Below the pieces are notes generated by a model. The model was not told where the DNA came from. It did not search any database and saw nothing but the letters and a program-made list of their open reading frames with translations. A stretch of DNA of 64,000 nucleotides, from contig OY720097.1 of the NCBI GenBank assembly GCA_963082875.1, positions 23,196,501 to 23,260,500 of the forward strand. Direction: 5' to 3'. The position numbers and the translations under genes were made by a program. Of the stretch, positions 20,867-30,927 are shown in pieces (position 1 is the stretch's first letter; the number at the start of each line of letters is the position of its first letter). The stretch is from Corella eumyota. Taxonomy: Eukaryota; Chordata; Ascidiacea; Phlebobranchia; Corellidae.

Positions 20867-23086
20867 ATGGAAACAGAAGATGAGATTATTAAACAACTTA
20901 AACATATTTGTGATGAAAATGAAAAAGAAAAATTTCCAAAACAATCTGCAAAACTTTTCCATAAACTTGGTTTAATTTACAAAACTGAAGGTTTACAACA
21001 GGCTGACAAAATCAAATTAATTCAAAGTGCAGCTTTACTAAATGCAGCTATTGTTCGAGATCCTGAAAATGTGAAAGAAATTAAACAAGTTCTTTGTCAA
21101 TTTTTTTCTGAATTACTTAAAGTTGCAAATGCTAAAAATCGAACACATGATTTAAGTATATATTCTAAAGTTATTGCTTACCATGTTAAAGAAATGAGAA
21201 ACAAGGTTAATAATATACTTGAAACCATTACTCAGATTCCGGAAGACATATCTAATGAGGAATTCACAAAACTTAAAAGTGAAAAAGTTGAAGCTATAAG
21301 CAACCTACAAAATATTATAAGTGAAGATTATACAAAGATTATGAAACAACTTGCTTGGTTTTGTGAAGTTATATTGGAAAATCCCTTATGTGAATATGCT
21401 TTAGTGGGACTTGGATCACTTTCACGAAGGGAAATAACTCCTTACTCTGATTTTGAAAACATCATAGTTTTAGATGACAAAATCACAAAATTGTCCAAAA
21501 AATATCAAGAAAAAATAAAAGAATACTTCAGGTGGTTTGCTGTATTCTTTCAAATTATTTTAATTAATCTTGGAGAAACTATTCTTCCTGCTGTTAATAT
21601 TCCAAGTTTAAATAGTGGACATCCAACTAAATTTAACTTTTATGATGCTGTTACACCTCTGGGCATTTCCTTTGATGGAATGATGCCACATGCTTGTAAA
21701 TCTCCACTAGAAAGACAAGTTAAAACAGAAAACAAACAATTTAAACTTGAACTAATTCAAACTGTTAGCAAAATGGCAAGTTTTATTGGATCAAATGAAG
21801 ATATAAAGAATGGTTACCACTTGTCTGATATGTTGATGACATCATGTTTTGTTGCTGGCAATCAACAAATATATCAACAATTTCAGAAATTTGTTGATAA
21901 GGAAATCAGATTGTTGGACAAGGAACAATTTTTATCATCGGTCAAAAATCAAATTACCAAAAATGAAGATGTTTTTCGCATATTAACACAATTAAAAAAG
22001 TTGGAAAATGATTCAAATCTCAACATAAAAAAAATGGTTTACAGAAGTTCAACTTTATTTGTTTCAGCAGTTGGTAAAATTCATGGCATTGAAAAATCTT
22101 GCTGCTTTGATATTATAGAAATTCTTGTTCAAGAAAATAAATTAACTAAAGAAGTTTGTTATGATCTTAAATTTGCCATCGCTGTTGCATGTGAGACAAG
22201 ATTAAGAGTTTACATGGATAAAAAATCACAAGATGATACGGTTCAAAAATTAGAAATAAAAAGTAAATTTATAGATTTAGTTGGAATGAAAAGTCTATTG
22301 GAATATTTTCTAATAATTTCAACATTTCAACGCTTTATTTTTGAGTTAGCTAAAATAACGAAACCCCCGATAGGATTACTTCCACAAACATGTTATTTTC
22401 TACAAAATTATAAGTATGCTGTAAGTTGGGCAAACCAGCATCTTTATGAAACAAATCTTAATCAAACTTCCAAACAAGATAAACTTGATATTGCTTGGTC
22501 TTACAACTTTGTGGGACATTGCAAATATAATCTTAGTCATTACAAAGAAGCATTATCAGATTTTCAAACTTCTCTTAGGATCCACCAACAAATTAATGGC
22601 GATTCAACTAAGAGCAGTAATATTGCTGATCGCGAATATTGGATTGGAATGTGTAAATATGAGCTCAGTCAATATAAAGAAGCATTATCTGATTTCCAAA
22701 CATCACTTAGAATCCACCAAAAATTTGATAACGATCCAACTAATAGCAGTGATGTTGCTAATCATCATCATTGGATTGGAAAGTGCAGATATGAGCTCAG
22801 TCAATATAAAGAAGCATTATCCGATTTCCAAACTTCACTTGAAATCCACCAACAAATTGATGATGATCCAACTAAGAGTAGTGATGTTGCCGATTGTCAT
22901 TGCAAAATTGGAATGTGCAACCTTCAACTGGGCAACAAAACTGAAGCTCTTAAAAACTTTCAGATTTCTCTTGATATGTTTAAACAGTTTCCAGAAACTG
23001 AGATAGTTAAACAAAAAATTTCTGTTGTTTACTTTTGGATTAAAAAATGTGTAACTCTTGGATTAGGAAAAAAAGTTCAACTTTAA
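20867..23086 (+). CDS. DUF294/GlnD-like nucleotidyltransferase-TPR protein, paralog 2
   Basis: Single-exon gene of 739 aa. It has the same architecture as paralog 1: a helical N-terminus, a nucleotidyltransferase-like domain (about 177-305), a DUF294_C-like helical region (about 400-500) and TPRs at the end. Here the motif reads GLGSLSRREITPYSDFENII (G183, S184, D195, E197), the intact h-G-S...D-x-E signature of the superfamily. There are only four 44-residue TPRs (about 540-690), then a degenerate end (FWIKKCVTLGLGKKVQL). The 26-residue insertion of paralog 1 is absent. It sits at the left of the right-hand gene block, as paralog 1 sits at the left of the left block, so both were copied in the same segmental event. 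Likely cytosolic; no signal or membrane segment. Substrate unknown. Confidence 0.87.
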   Translation: METEDEIIKQLKHICDENEKEKFPKQSAKLFHKLGLIYKTEGLQQADKIKLIQSAALLNAAIVRDPENVKEIKQVLCQFFSELLKVANAKNRTHDLSIYSKVIAYHVKEMRNKVNNILETITQIPEDISNEEFTKLKSEKVEAISNLQNIISEDYTKIMKQLAWFCEVILENPLCEYALVGLGSLSRREITPYSDFENIIVLDDKITKLSKKYQEKIKEYFRWFAVFFQIILINLGETILPAVNIPSLNSGHPTKFNFYDAVTPLGISFDGMMPHACKSPLERQVKTENKQFKLELIQTVSKMASFIGSNEDIKNGYHLSDMLMTSCFVAGNQQIYQQFQKFVDKEIRLLDKEQFLSSVKNQITKNEDVFRILTQLKKLENDSNLNIKKMVYRSSTLFVSAVGKIHGIEKSCCFDIIEILVQENKLTKEVCYDLKFAIAVACETRLRVYMDKKSQDDTVQKLEIKSKFIDLVGMKSLLEYFLIISTFQRFIFELAKITKPPIGLLPQTCYFLQNYKYAVSWANQHLYETNLNQTSKQDKLDIAWSYNFVGHCKYNLSHYKEALSDFQTSLRIHQQINGDSTKSSNIADREYWIGMCKYELSQYKEALSDFQTSLRIHQKFDNDPTNSSDVANHHHWIGKCRYELSQYKEALSDFQTSLEIHQQIDDDPTKSSDVADCHCKIGMCNLQLGNKTEALKNFQISLDMFKQFPETEIVKQKISVVYFWIKKCVTLGLGKKVQL

Positions 23087-23497
23087 AATAATTTTGTTCT
23101 AACTTTTATATTTAGTTCGTTTTATTCCTATTTATTATTTTAAAATGTTGATGTATTTTAATCTTTCTATATATCCAAGTATAAATTGTTTAAATGTAGT
23201 GTATATAATGCTTGAGTTTGCAAATAATAATTGTTTACTCGCTAATATTTTGGAAAGTTGATGTTTTGTTTAGTTTTTTGGTAATTTTTGAGCTTCATAT
23301 ATAATTTAATTAATTAACGATGATTATGTTTTTCAGGTATTAAGGTTTATTTAAAAGGTTAAGTTATTAACTTTGATGACATCACAATACCCCCTTGTTA
23401 CAACAATCATGTTGTAATTTAACTTGTATCTTTATAGTTTTTAACAACTGATAATTAATGGTTTGTAATGATTTTAGTTTTTTCTGTATATAATTTT
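23087..23497. other. 3' flank of TPR paralog 2
   Basis: No gene. 23310-23480 is homologous to 7670-7860 behind paralog 1, then runs into a SINE. Confidence 0.7.
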
Positions 23498-23761
23498 ATC
23501 CTCGATGTGGGAAAGTCGAATGTGCGACCTAAACATAGAGTAACATTATTTACTCCACCCCAGTCTCAAGTTGCCTGTGGCAGTTTAAAATATTATAGAT
23601 TATAATTGCCCGATAATTATGCTGCTGATTAAGTGCTGACTCAGCAGGAGTTCGTACCGTTTATAGCGCCTTACTTAAGAGCGGTACAGCATGAGATCAT
23701 TGGGGATTGAACCCATGGACTCATGTGTGGTGTAGCAAGTGTTCTTACCACGCTGCCGATT
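23498..23761 (-). mobile_element. tRNA-derived SINE, reverse
   Basis: Begins TTATCCTCGATGTGGGAAAG (reversed 3' end) and ends CTTACCACGCTGCCG (reversed head). It contains reversed B-box GGGGATTGAACCC. It separates the TPR paralog 2 flank from duplicated unit 2. Confidence 0.92.
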
Positions 23762-24097
23762 GGATAAACTGGCCTTATTTTAAAGCAATAACTAATTTAT
23801 ATCTCAGAATAAAATATTGAATTTTAACATCACATATAAGTAAATTTTCAATGAAATTAGGTTAACTAAGTTGAACAATAAACCAGGGTTTTAGTTAACC
23901 TATTAACTATGCACAGCTCTATATAAACTACTAAATAAACATGAAATAACAAAATACTTTCTTTTTTAGAGGTCAATGTTTCATATTACTGTGTTATGAG
24001 GTTGAAGATGTTTATTAAAGGTAACCAGTTTGAGATTAATTATTAAATATTTGTTGCAATATTTTTGGTGTTGGTGTAGTAGTAACACATGTACATT

Positions 24098-24213
24098 TAG
24101 GTGGTTTCCCCAAGGAGTTACCCTTCAACTTCATTTAAGAAAGATCAACAACAACCCTCGATCACCTTCCTAGCAACCAGGTCTTCAGATTTGCCCGGCA
24201 ACCAAGCTCAGTT
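24098..24213 (+). pseudogene. Zinc-finger last-exon scrap (unit 2)
   Basis: AGGTGGTTTCCCCAAGGAGT through TTCCTAGCAACCAGGTCTTC matches the parent exon at about 17667-17790; frame lost. Confidence 0.78.
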
Positions 24214-24271
24214 TTTCTTATGCCTTGGAATTCAGGTAATTTGTTGATGCTGTACAATTTAAAAACAATTT

Positions 24272-24360
24272 TTGAGTCTGCAAGTGAGTCTGCAAGTTTA
24301 TGGTGAGTCTGCAAGTCAAGTTTATGGTGAGTCTGCAAGTTTATGGTGAGGTGCAAGTTT
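24272..24360. repeat. Minisatellite, about 20-bp unit
   Basis: Four to five copies of GTGAGTCTGCAAGTTTATG, one with an inserted GCAAGTCAA. It occupies the place where units 1 and 3 have GAGTATTTTTAAATGAGTC and is unique to unit 2. Confidence 0.88.
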
Positions 24361-24527
24361 AGCTCGTGAAGAAAAACTGCTGAGTCAGCAATTTGTTATT
24401 CTGAATATGCAAAGATTGAAGAAAGGTAAAAATTAAATTTAACTCAATTTGTGTAAAAATAGTTTTAACAGTTAAGGAATTTATTAATTTAGAATATTAA
24501 TAAAACAAATTTTTGTAAATTAATAGA

Positions 24528-24808
24528 AACCGACAGCGTGGTGTAGTGGTAAGAGCACTTGCTACACCACCATGAGGTCGTGGGTTCAATCCCCACTGAT
24601 CTCATGCTGTAGCGCCCTTGAGTACGGCGCTATAACCAATATAAACTTCGCTGAGTAAATACTTAATCAGCAGCATAATTACTGGGCAATTATAATCTAT
24701 AATATTTTAAACTGCCACAGGCAACTTGAGACTGGGGTGGAGTAAATAATGTTACTCTATGGTTAGGTCGCACATTCGGCCTTCCCACATCAAGGATAAA
24801 AATATATA
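24528..24808 (+). mobile_element. tRNA-derived SINE (unit 2)
   Basis: Head CCGACAGCGTGGTGTAGTGG, B-box GGTTCAATCCCC, end CTTCCCACATCAAGGATAAA. Inserted after AATTAATAGAA, the same site as the SINE in unit 3; unit 1 reads straight through (AATTAATAGAATGTTTATAT). Confidence 0.93.
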
Positions 24809-24983
24809 CAAAAAAATATATATAGATTACGAGTTACCAGAATTTTAATGTTTAACTTTTATTTTTGACAAATTAATAAATAATTTTTTTTGGGTTTGAA
24901 CATTCTCGTAACCTTATTGATCCACAAAGTTTTTAGAAAGGAAAATTAGTTCAAGGGTATAGATTCAATTTTTTAAATTAATT

Positions 24984-25178
24984 CTGGGTTTGGTGACCAT
25001 GCCATAATGTACTATAAAATCTTTGTATAAACATTATTACTTTTGGCATGTTTTAAATCATTAAATTGATTTTGTCATTTTTTCCCGTCGCATTGTTGTA
25101 ATATTAATTGTATATCGTATTTATTATTTACTTTTATCAATGTGCGAAAAACCAAAATAAAAAAATAAAAAAATAAAA
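24984..25178 (+). mobile_element. Small A-tailed retroposon (unit 2)
   Basis: Starts CTGGGTTTGGTGACCATGCC, contains TTTTTCCCGTCGCATTGTTG and ends in an A-rich tail of AAATAAAA units. Units 1 and 3 have the uninterrupted site (TTAAATTAATT followed by AAAAAATAGAATTT). Same family as 12101-12319 in opposite orientation. Confidence 0.8.
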
Positions 25179-25237
25179 TTTCGTTAAAAATTAGTTTTTT
25201 GAAATTAAAACAAAAAATCAAATTTTATATTTTTTAG

Positions 25238-25981
25238 GAATTTAACCAAATTCTGATTCAACTTTAACCTTTAAGGCTGGTACGACCTTGACTCCTAAAT
25301 GTTAAACTGTGACCTCTGGTGGAGGAGTGTTGACGATAGCAACTATCTCAGAGTCACTAGAGCGCAGCAAAGAGCTTGGTTTAGAGGGGGTAAAGTTTGA
25401 GGGGGGATTTTATCGAAGTGATTTTGCTGAAAAAGGAATTAAATTTAACAAGTTGGTATTTGTTGTTAAACTGTCTTCAGTATAAAATTAAAGTGGTATT
25501 TTAAAAATTGTTGTTTTATCAAAATTTATTTTAATTTGATTAAAAAGAAAATTGATTTTTAAAATTATTTAACCAGACGAAAAGAATTAACATACGAAGC
25601 AAGTGGAGTAAACATCAAGAATGGGGATAAATTTATCGACATAATTGTCTTTCTAGTTAAAACCACCACAAGGAGGGGGGGGGGGTTCTAGTCCTTGTCT
25701 TGGGGAGTCTGGGGCCTGTTTGACCTTGAAAAAGTGGGTTATAACAACCCAATGTTGGTGGCTGGGACAGATGGGGTCGGAACAAAATTATTGGTTTGTG
25801 TTTTTATGTTTTTATTTTTTTTAAGTTAATTATGCTTCTTTTTAATAATTTAATCATCAATTTATTTATTAATTAATAATTTTTTTATTTAATTCCAGAT
25901 TTTCCAAGAAATGAACAAACTAGGTTTGATGACATCACAATTATAGCAACAGGCATATTACTATGGTAACCACAGCTAAAG
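25238..25981 (+). pseudogene. GART fragment, unit 2
   Basis: The same three exon relics as unit 1: 25238-25451 (end of GARS), 25577-25793 (start of AIRS) and 25899-25981. This unit keeps the AG acceptor (TTTTTAGGAATTT) lost in units 1 and 3, but has a stop in CCTAAATGTTAAAC and a run of 10 or more G near 25675 that disrupts the AIRS glycine loop. Non-functional. Confidence 0.83.
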
Positions 25982-26574
25982 GTAATTCAGTTTTTTACTT
26001 AATTTAAACATAAAACACTTTTCTAGTAATTGTTCACTTAAACAGACCTTAGTTAACATGCTGTTGCATTGTCAGATTATTTACTGTCCTGTAATAATGG
26101 CCTCATTGTTGCTTAATACTTGCAATATATCAAGAATTTATTAGTCCTATGTTTTTATATTAGTTTGACGATATTATTAAGTACGGCGATTTTATTATAA
26201 TTTAATTGATTGTTAAACTGTTAACCTTTTTAGGGAAGATTTCTTTTACCAAACTGAAATATAAAACTTTTTAAAATGTTATGTTCCACTAAATATAACT
26301 TTAATATCACATTTGAGCTAATATTCATTGAAATTAGGTTAACTAAGCTGAACAATAAACCAGGGTTTTAGTTAACCTATTAACTATGCACAGCTCTATA
26401 TAAACTACTAAATAAACATGAAATAACAAAATACTTTCTTTTTTAGAGGTCAATGTTTCATATTACTGTGTTATGAGGTTGAAGATGTTTATTGAAGGTA
26501 ACCAGTTTGAGATTAATTATTAAATATTTGTTGCAATATTTTTGGTGTTGGTGTAGTAGTAACACATCTACATT

Positions 26575-26693
26575 TAGGTGGTTCCCCCAGGGAGTTTCCC
26601 TTCAACTTCATTCAAGAAAGTAAACAACAACCCTCAATCACCTTCCCTAGCAACCAGGTCTTCAGATTTGCCCGGCAACCAAGCTCAGTTTTT
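26575..26693 (+). pseudogene. Zinc-finger last-exon scrap (unit 3)
   Basis: GGTGGTTCCCCCAGGGAGTT to CCCGGCAACCAAGCTC; same limits as the unit 1 scrap, reading frame lost. Confidence 0.78.
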
Positions 26694-27114
26694 CTTATAT
26701 TTTGGAATTTCAGGTAATTTGTTGATGCTGTACAATTTAAAAACAATTTTTTTAATTTCAATATTTTAGAAATATTAGTTCAGATAATTCTTTACAACCA
26801 GATTAATATAAAAGTTGAATGTCTATGTTGTTATTGTTCACCAGGTTTCTTACAATATATAAAAATAATTTATGGTTTTTTAGAGTATTTTTAAATGAGT
26901 CAGCATATTTGACTTGTCAAGAAAAACTGCCGAGTCAGCAAGTTTGTTATTCTGATTATGCAAAGAATGAAGAAAGGTAAAAATTAAATTTATCTTAGTT
27001 TTTTGTGAAAATAGTTTTAACAGTTAAGGAATTTATTTATTTAAAATATTAATAAAATCAATAACATTTTTGTAAATTAATAGAAACGACAGCTTAATTG
27101 TAAATCAATAGAAA

Positions 27115-27400
27115 CCGGCAGCGTGGTGTAGTAGTAAGAGCACTTGCTACACCACCATGAGGTTGTTGGTTCAATCCCCACTGCTCTCATGCTGTAGCAC
27201 CCTTGGGTAAGGCGCTATAAACCGCATAAACTCCTGCTAAGCCAGCACTTACACAGCAGTATAATTATTGGGCAATTATATTCTATAATATCCCAAACTG
27301 CCACAGGCAACTCGAGACTGGGTCGGAGTAACTGTTGTTACTCTATAGTTAGGTCGCACATTCGACCTTCCCACATTGAGGATAAAAATATATACACAAA
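27115..27400 (+). mobile_element. tRNA-derived SINE (unit 3)
   Basis: Head CCGGCAGCGTGGTGTAGTAG, end TTCCCACATTGAGGATAAAA plus an A-rich tail, then AGAATGTTTATAT. Inserted at the same site as in unit 2. An extra partial duplication of the left flank (CGACAGCTTAATTGTAAATC) precedes it. Confidence 0.92.
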
Positions 27401-27645
27401 AAAAAAGAATGTTTATATTATGAGTTACCATAATTTTAATGTTTAACTTTTATTTTTGACAAATTAATAAAAATAATTTTTTTTTAGGTTTGAACATTCT
27501 CGTAACCTTATTCATCCACAAAGTTTTTAGAAAGGAAAATTAATTCAAGGTTATAGATTTTACTTTTTTAAATTAATTAAAAAATAGAATTTTGTTAAAA
27601 TTAGTTTTTTGAAATTAAAACAAAAAATTATTTTATATTTTTTGG

Positions 27646-28380
27646 GAATTCAACCAAATTCTGATTTAACTTTAACCTTTAAGGCTGGTACAATCTTGAC
27701 TCCTGAAGGTCAAACTGTGACCTCTGGTGGGGGAGTGTTGACGATAGGTACGATCTTGAAGTCACTAGAGCGCAGCAAAGAGCTCGGTTTAGAGGGGGTA
27801 AAGTTTGAGGGAGGATTTTATCGAAGTGATATTGCTGAAAAAGGAATTAAATTTAACAAGTTGGTATTTGTTGTTAAACTGTCTTCAGTGTAAATTTAAA
27901 GTGATATTTTAAGAATTATTGTTTTGGCAAAATTCATTTTAATTTAATTGAAAAGAAAATTGAATTTTAAAATTTTTTAACCAGACGAAAAGAATTAACA
28001 TACGAAGCAAGTGGAGTAAACATTAAGAATGGGGATAAATTTATCGACATAATTGTCTCTCTAGTTAAAACCACCACAAGGGGGGTTCTAGTCCTTGTCT
28101 TAAGGGGTTTGGGGACTGTTTTACCTTGAAAAAGTGGGTTATAACAACCCAATGTTGGTGGCTGGGACATGTGGGGTCGAAACAAAATTATTGGTTCATG
28201 TTTTTTAAGTTTTTATTTGTTTTCAGTTAATTATGTTTCTTTTTTATAATTCAATCATCAATTTATTTATTAATTAATGAATTTTATTTAGTTCCAGATT
28301 TTCCAAGAAATGAACAAACTAGGTTCAATGACATCACAATTATGGCAACAGGCATATCACTATGGTTACCACAACTAAAG
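27646..28380 (+). pseudogene. GART fragment, unit 3
   Basis: Relics at 27646-27859 (GARS end: TVTSGGGVLTIGTI...VKFEGGFYRSDIAEKGIKFN, the best preserved copy of this exon), 27985-28193 (AIRS start: LTYEASGVNIKNGDKFIDII; a frameshift before the GTDGV region) and 28298-28380 (IFQEMNKLGSMTSQLWQQ, ending in a stop before the donor). The first acceptor is GGG as in unit 1. Non-functional. Confidence 0.85.
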
Positions 28381-28973
28381 GTAATTCAGAATTTTACTTA
28401 ATTTAAACATAAAACACTTTTCTAGTAATTGTTCACTTAAACATATCTTAGTTAACATGCTGTTGCATTGTCAGATTATTTACTGTCCTGTAATAATGGC
28501 CTCATTGTTGCTTAATACTTGCAATATATCAAGAATTTATTAGTCCTATGTTTTTATATTAGTTTGACAATATTATTAAGTACGGCGATTTTATTATAAT
28601 TTAATTAATCGTTGAACTGTTAACCTTTTTAGGGAAAATTTCCGTTACCCAATTAAAATATAAACTTTTTAAAATGTTATGTTCCACTAAATATAACTTT
28701 AATATCACATTTGAGCTAATATTCAATGAAATTAGGTTAACTAAGCTGAACAATAAACCAGGGTTTTAGTTAACCTATTAACTATGCACAGCTCTATATA
28801 AACTACTAAATAAACATGAAATAACAAAATACTTTCTTTTTTAGGGGTCAATGTTTCATATTACTGTGTTATGAGGTTGAAGATGTTTATTGAAGGTAAC
28901 CAGTTTGAGATTAATTATTAAATATTTGTTGCAATATTTTTGGTGTTGGTGTAGTAGTAACACATTTAAATTT

Positions 28974-29277
28974 AGGTGGTTCCCCTTCAACTTCATCCTT
29001 TCTTAGCAACCAGGTCTTTAGATTTGCCTGGCAACCAAGCTCTGGGGTTACCATGACAACGGGAATCTTTAAGTGACAATTTAATTTTTTTATTATTTTT
29101 GTTTCTTAAATTGTTTTAGTTTAATTTTGTTTTAAATTCATATTTTTTTGTAAATTGTTTTATTTGTGGATTTTTACTAATAGGAATAAATAATTTTTAC
29201 ATTTTTGTTTTATTTTTGATTCGTTTTTCACGATACACAATAAATTTATTTTCACACAAACACAAAACTTTTAAATT
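28974..29277 (+). pseudogene. Zinc-finger last-exon scrap and 3' UTR next to ERAL1
   Basis: Right-hand equivalent of 10431-10790. TTTCTTAGCAACCAGGTCTT and AAGCTCTGGGGTTACCATGA match the parent exon. It then skips to TGACAATTTAAT and the parent 3' UTR, ending ACAATAAATTTATTTTCACA beside the ERAL1 stop. Confidence 0.75.
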
Positions 29278-30516
29278 TTAAATTGGTTCATTTCTATGAT
29301 AAACAACAATATCAATCTCAATCTCTCCGTTATATATTTCATAAACTCTTTTCTTCGCCCCAAATATCAACAATTTCCGACCTCGGTTAACAATTCGTGC
29401 ATGATTGACTTTACTACAAACTAAATCGAATGTCACAAATAGTTTATCCTCAATTTCCTTCCAGTACGAGATCCGAACTTGGGTCAAGTACGGGATTTCA
29501 TGAAGTAAATTATCGAGCATTGATGACCTCATAATGTCTTGGAGTAAATCGAAAGGCGTGACGTCGGTGATCATTTGATCATGATAACCCCATTGTCTTG
29601 GTCGTGCCTCACTGAGCAAGTAATCACGGAGCTCGCTGACAACTTCATTTTTAAGCGCTGATGTAACAAACACCTCTTTAAAACCCGGCCAACCGGAATG
29701 ATGTCGTAGCTCGTTTAAAATTTTAAATTCAGTTTTATTTTCGGTGTTTATCTCGTCCGGACTTTTTGTGCGATCAATTTTTGTCATTGTCTCGATCACT
29801 TCGCTCTCGAGTGGCGGTAATTGAATCGGGGTTAGGACCCTGGATTTAGGTTTTTGGTGCCCACAAGGTCTCCCGTCCACAACCCCACAGGTTGTTTTCT
29901 CTATGATGTTAAACACGTTGCTACGGTGAGATATTTGATCGATTTTATTGAGGACGAGGATCGAGGGAATCTCTCTCTTCCTCAAAAGTTGGAGGAGAAC
30001 CTCAGGTTGGAGACAACCCCCGCTCACCCTCCGTGAGGATAAATCAGCAACGACTAAGCACAAATCAGAGCGACTCATCGCTTCACCACTTAAACCATAA
30101 CTCGTGGAGTTTTTATGTCGGCATGACGACCTTCGACTGAATAACCCAGGGTTGTCAAAAAACTCGATCTGAGTGTTTCCCAATGTTAAAATTCCGAGGC
30201 AACTTTTAACAGTTGTGTCAATTTTACGTGAAGTGGGCATCACATCGATTCCAATTAAGGAATTAATTAAAGTTGATTTCCCTGCATTTGGCATCCCAAT
30301 TACAGATACTTTTAAGTTTTTAGGGTTTTGTGGTTGTATTGGAGGTTTAAGGACCATGTTCATGTGGTCGTTTTCATTGAAGGGAATTCTCCTCGTCTCG
30401 TGATTCGGAGGCAGCCATTTTGGTTTTTGATGTTTTGTGGTTTTGTTGCAAATTTGGACGTAGAATATTTTGTTTGGTTGGATCAAAGTTTTTAAGGTTA
30501 TATTAGTGACATTCAT
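29278..30516 (-). CDS. ERAL1: Mitochondrial Era-like GTPase ERAL1
   Basis: Single-exon gene, 412 aa (human ERAL1 is 437). The N-terminus MNVTNITLKTLIQPNKIFYV is basic/hydroxylated with no acidic residue, as expected of a mitochondrial presequence. GTPase motifs: G1 GMPNAGKST (about 75-83), G2 region DTTVKS, G3 DNPG, G4 NKID, G5 TSALK. A long insert separates G4 from G5. The C-terminal 80 residues (YLTQVRISYWKEIEDKLFVT...IEIDIVVYHR) are the KH-like domain, though the usual GxxG loop is not obvious (VNRGRKLLIF). In its family it binds 12S rRNA and helps assemble the mitochondrial small ribosomal subunit. It is head-to-head with EMC1 (411 bp apart) and its 3' end faces zinc-finger 3' UTR remains. 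Confidence 0.95.
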   Translation of the reverse strand: MNVTNITLKTLIQPNKIFYVQICNKTTKHQKPKWLPPNHETRRIPFNENDHMNMVLKPPIQPQNPKNLKVSVIGMPNAGKSTLINSLIGIDVMPTSRKIDTTVKSCLGILTLGNTQIEFFDNPGLFSRRSSCRHKNSTSYGLSGEAMSRSDLCLVVADLSSRRVSGGCLQPEVLLQLLRKREIPSILVLNKIDQISHRSNVFNIIEKTTCGVVDGRPCGHQKPKSRVLTPIQLPPLESEVIETMTKIDRTKSPDEINTENKTEFKILNELRHHSGWPGFKEVFVTSALKNEVVSELRDYLLSEARPRQWGYHDQMITDVTPFDLLQDIMRSSMLDNLLHEIPYLTQVRISYWKEIEDKLFVTFDLVCSKVNHARIVNRGRKLLIFGAKKRVYEIYNGEIEIDIVVYHRNEPI

Positions 30517-30927
30517 GTTAAATATTGTTGAGCTAAATTGAAGAAATGGGTTAATTTTAATCTTTATTAACTTGTTAAACTAATAATTGTTAAAATACGT
30601 CATCCAATTGTAATACAAAATATTTTAACAAACACGTGGATTTGTTTACTTTATGATTTCTATGAAGTTTCGCCGAAGTTGTAACATAAGTGTGACATTT
30701 TATAATATATTTTTTAAATTACAACATTTTTAGTTTTATAAAAGCATTATGTTTATTAGAAATATATATTTAAATTAAAACAAATTAGTTAGTATTAAAT
30801 TAGATATTTGTTAAATATTTTGATTAATGACGATTTTTCGGATTTAGCGATCATGTTAAATAGTTCCTTCTACAACTACCGCAATAAAGTTAAACTGGGG
30901 TCGTATACTTTCAACGTTTAAATCGAA
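30517..30927. promoter_or_regulatory. Head-to-head spacer of ERAL1 and EMC1, probable bidirectional promoter
   Basis: 411 bp separate the two start codons. No TATA box is clear. Just upstream of EMC1, TTAATGACGATTTTTCGGAT and TACAACTACCGCAATAAAGT are kept almost unchanged in the left duplicate. There the spacer has grown to about 0.93 kb by two insertions. Promoter function is inferred from position. Confidence 0.6.

Larger units (their letters stand above)
23762..26290 (+). repeat. Duplicated block, unit 2
   Basis: Tandem neighbour of unit 3. Same order as unit 1 (zinc-finger scrap, conserved spacer, GART relics), with three extra pieces: a 20-bp minisatellite, a SINE shared with unit 3, and a private A-tailed insertion. 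Ends near the GTTATGTTCCACTAAATATA boundary where unit 3 begins. Confidence 0.82.
26290..28690 (+). repeat. Duplicated block, unit 3
   Basis: Third copy of the zinc-finger-scrap plus GART block. It lies directly upstream of a partial fourth unit (28690-29080) and the intact ERAL1. It shares with unit 2 the SINE and the AACATGCTGTTGCATTGTCA flank. Confidence 0.82.
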
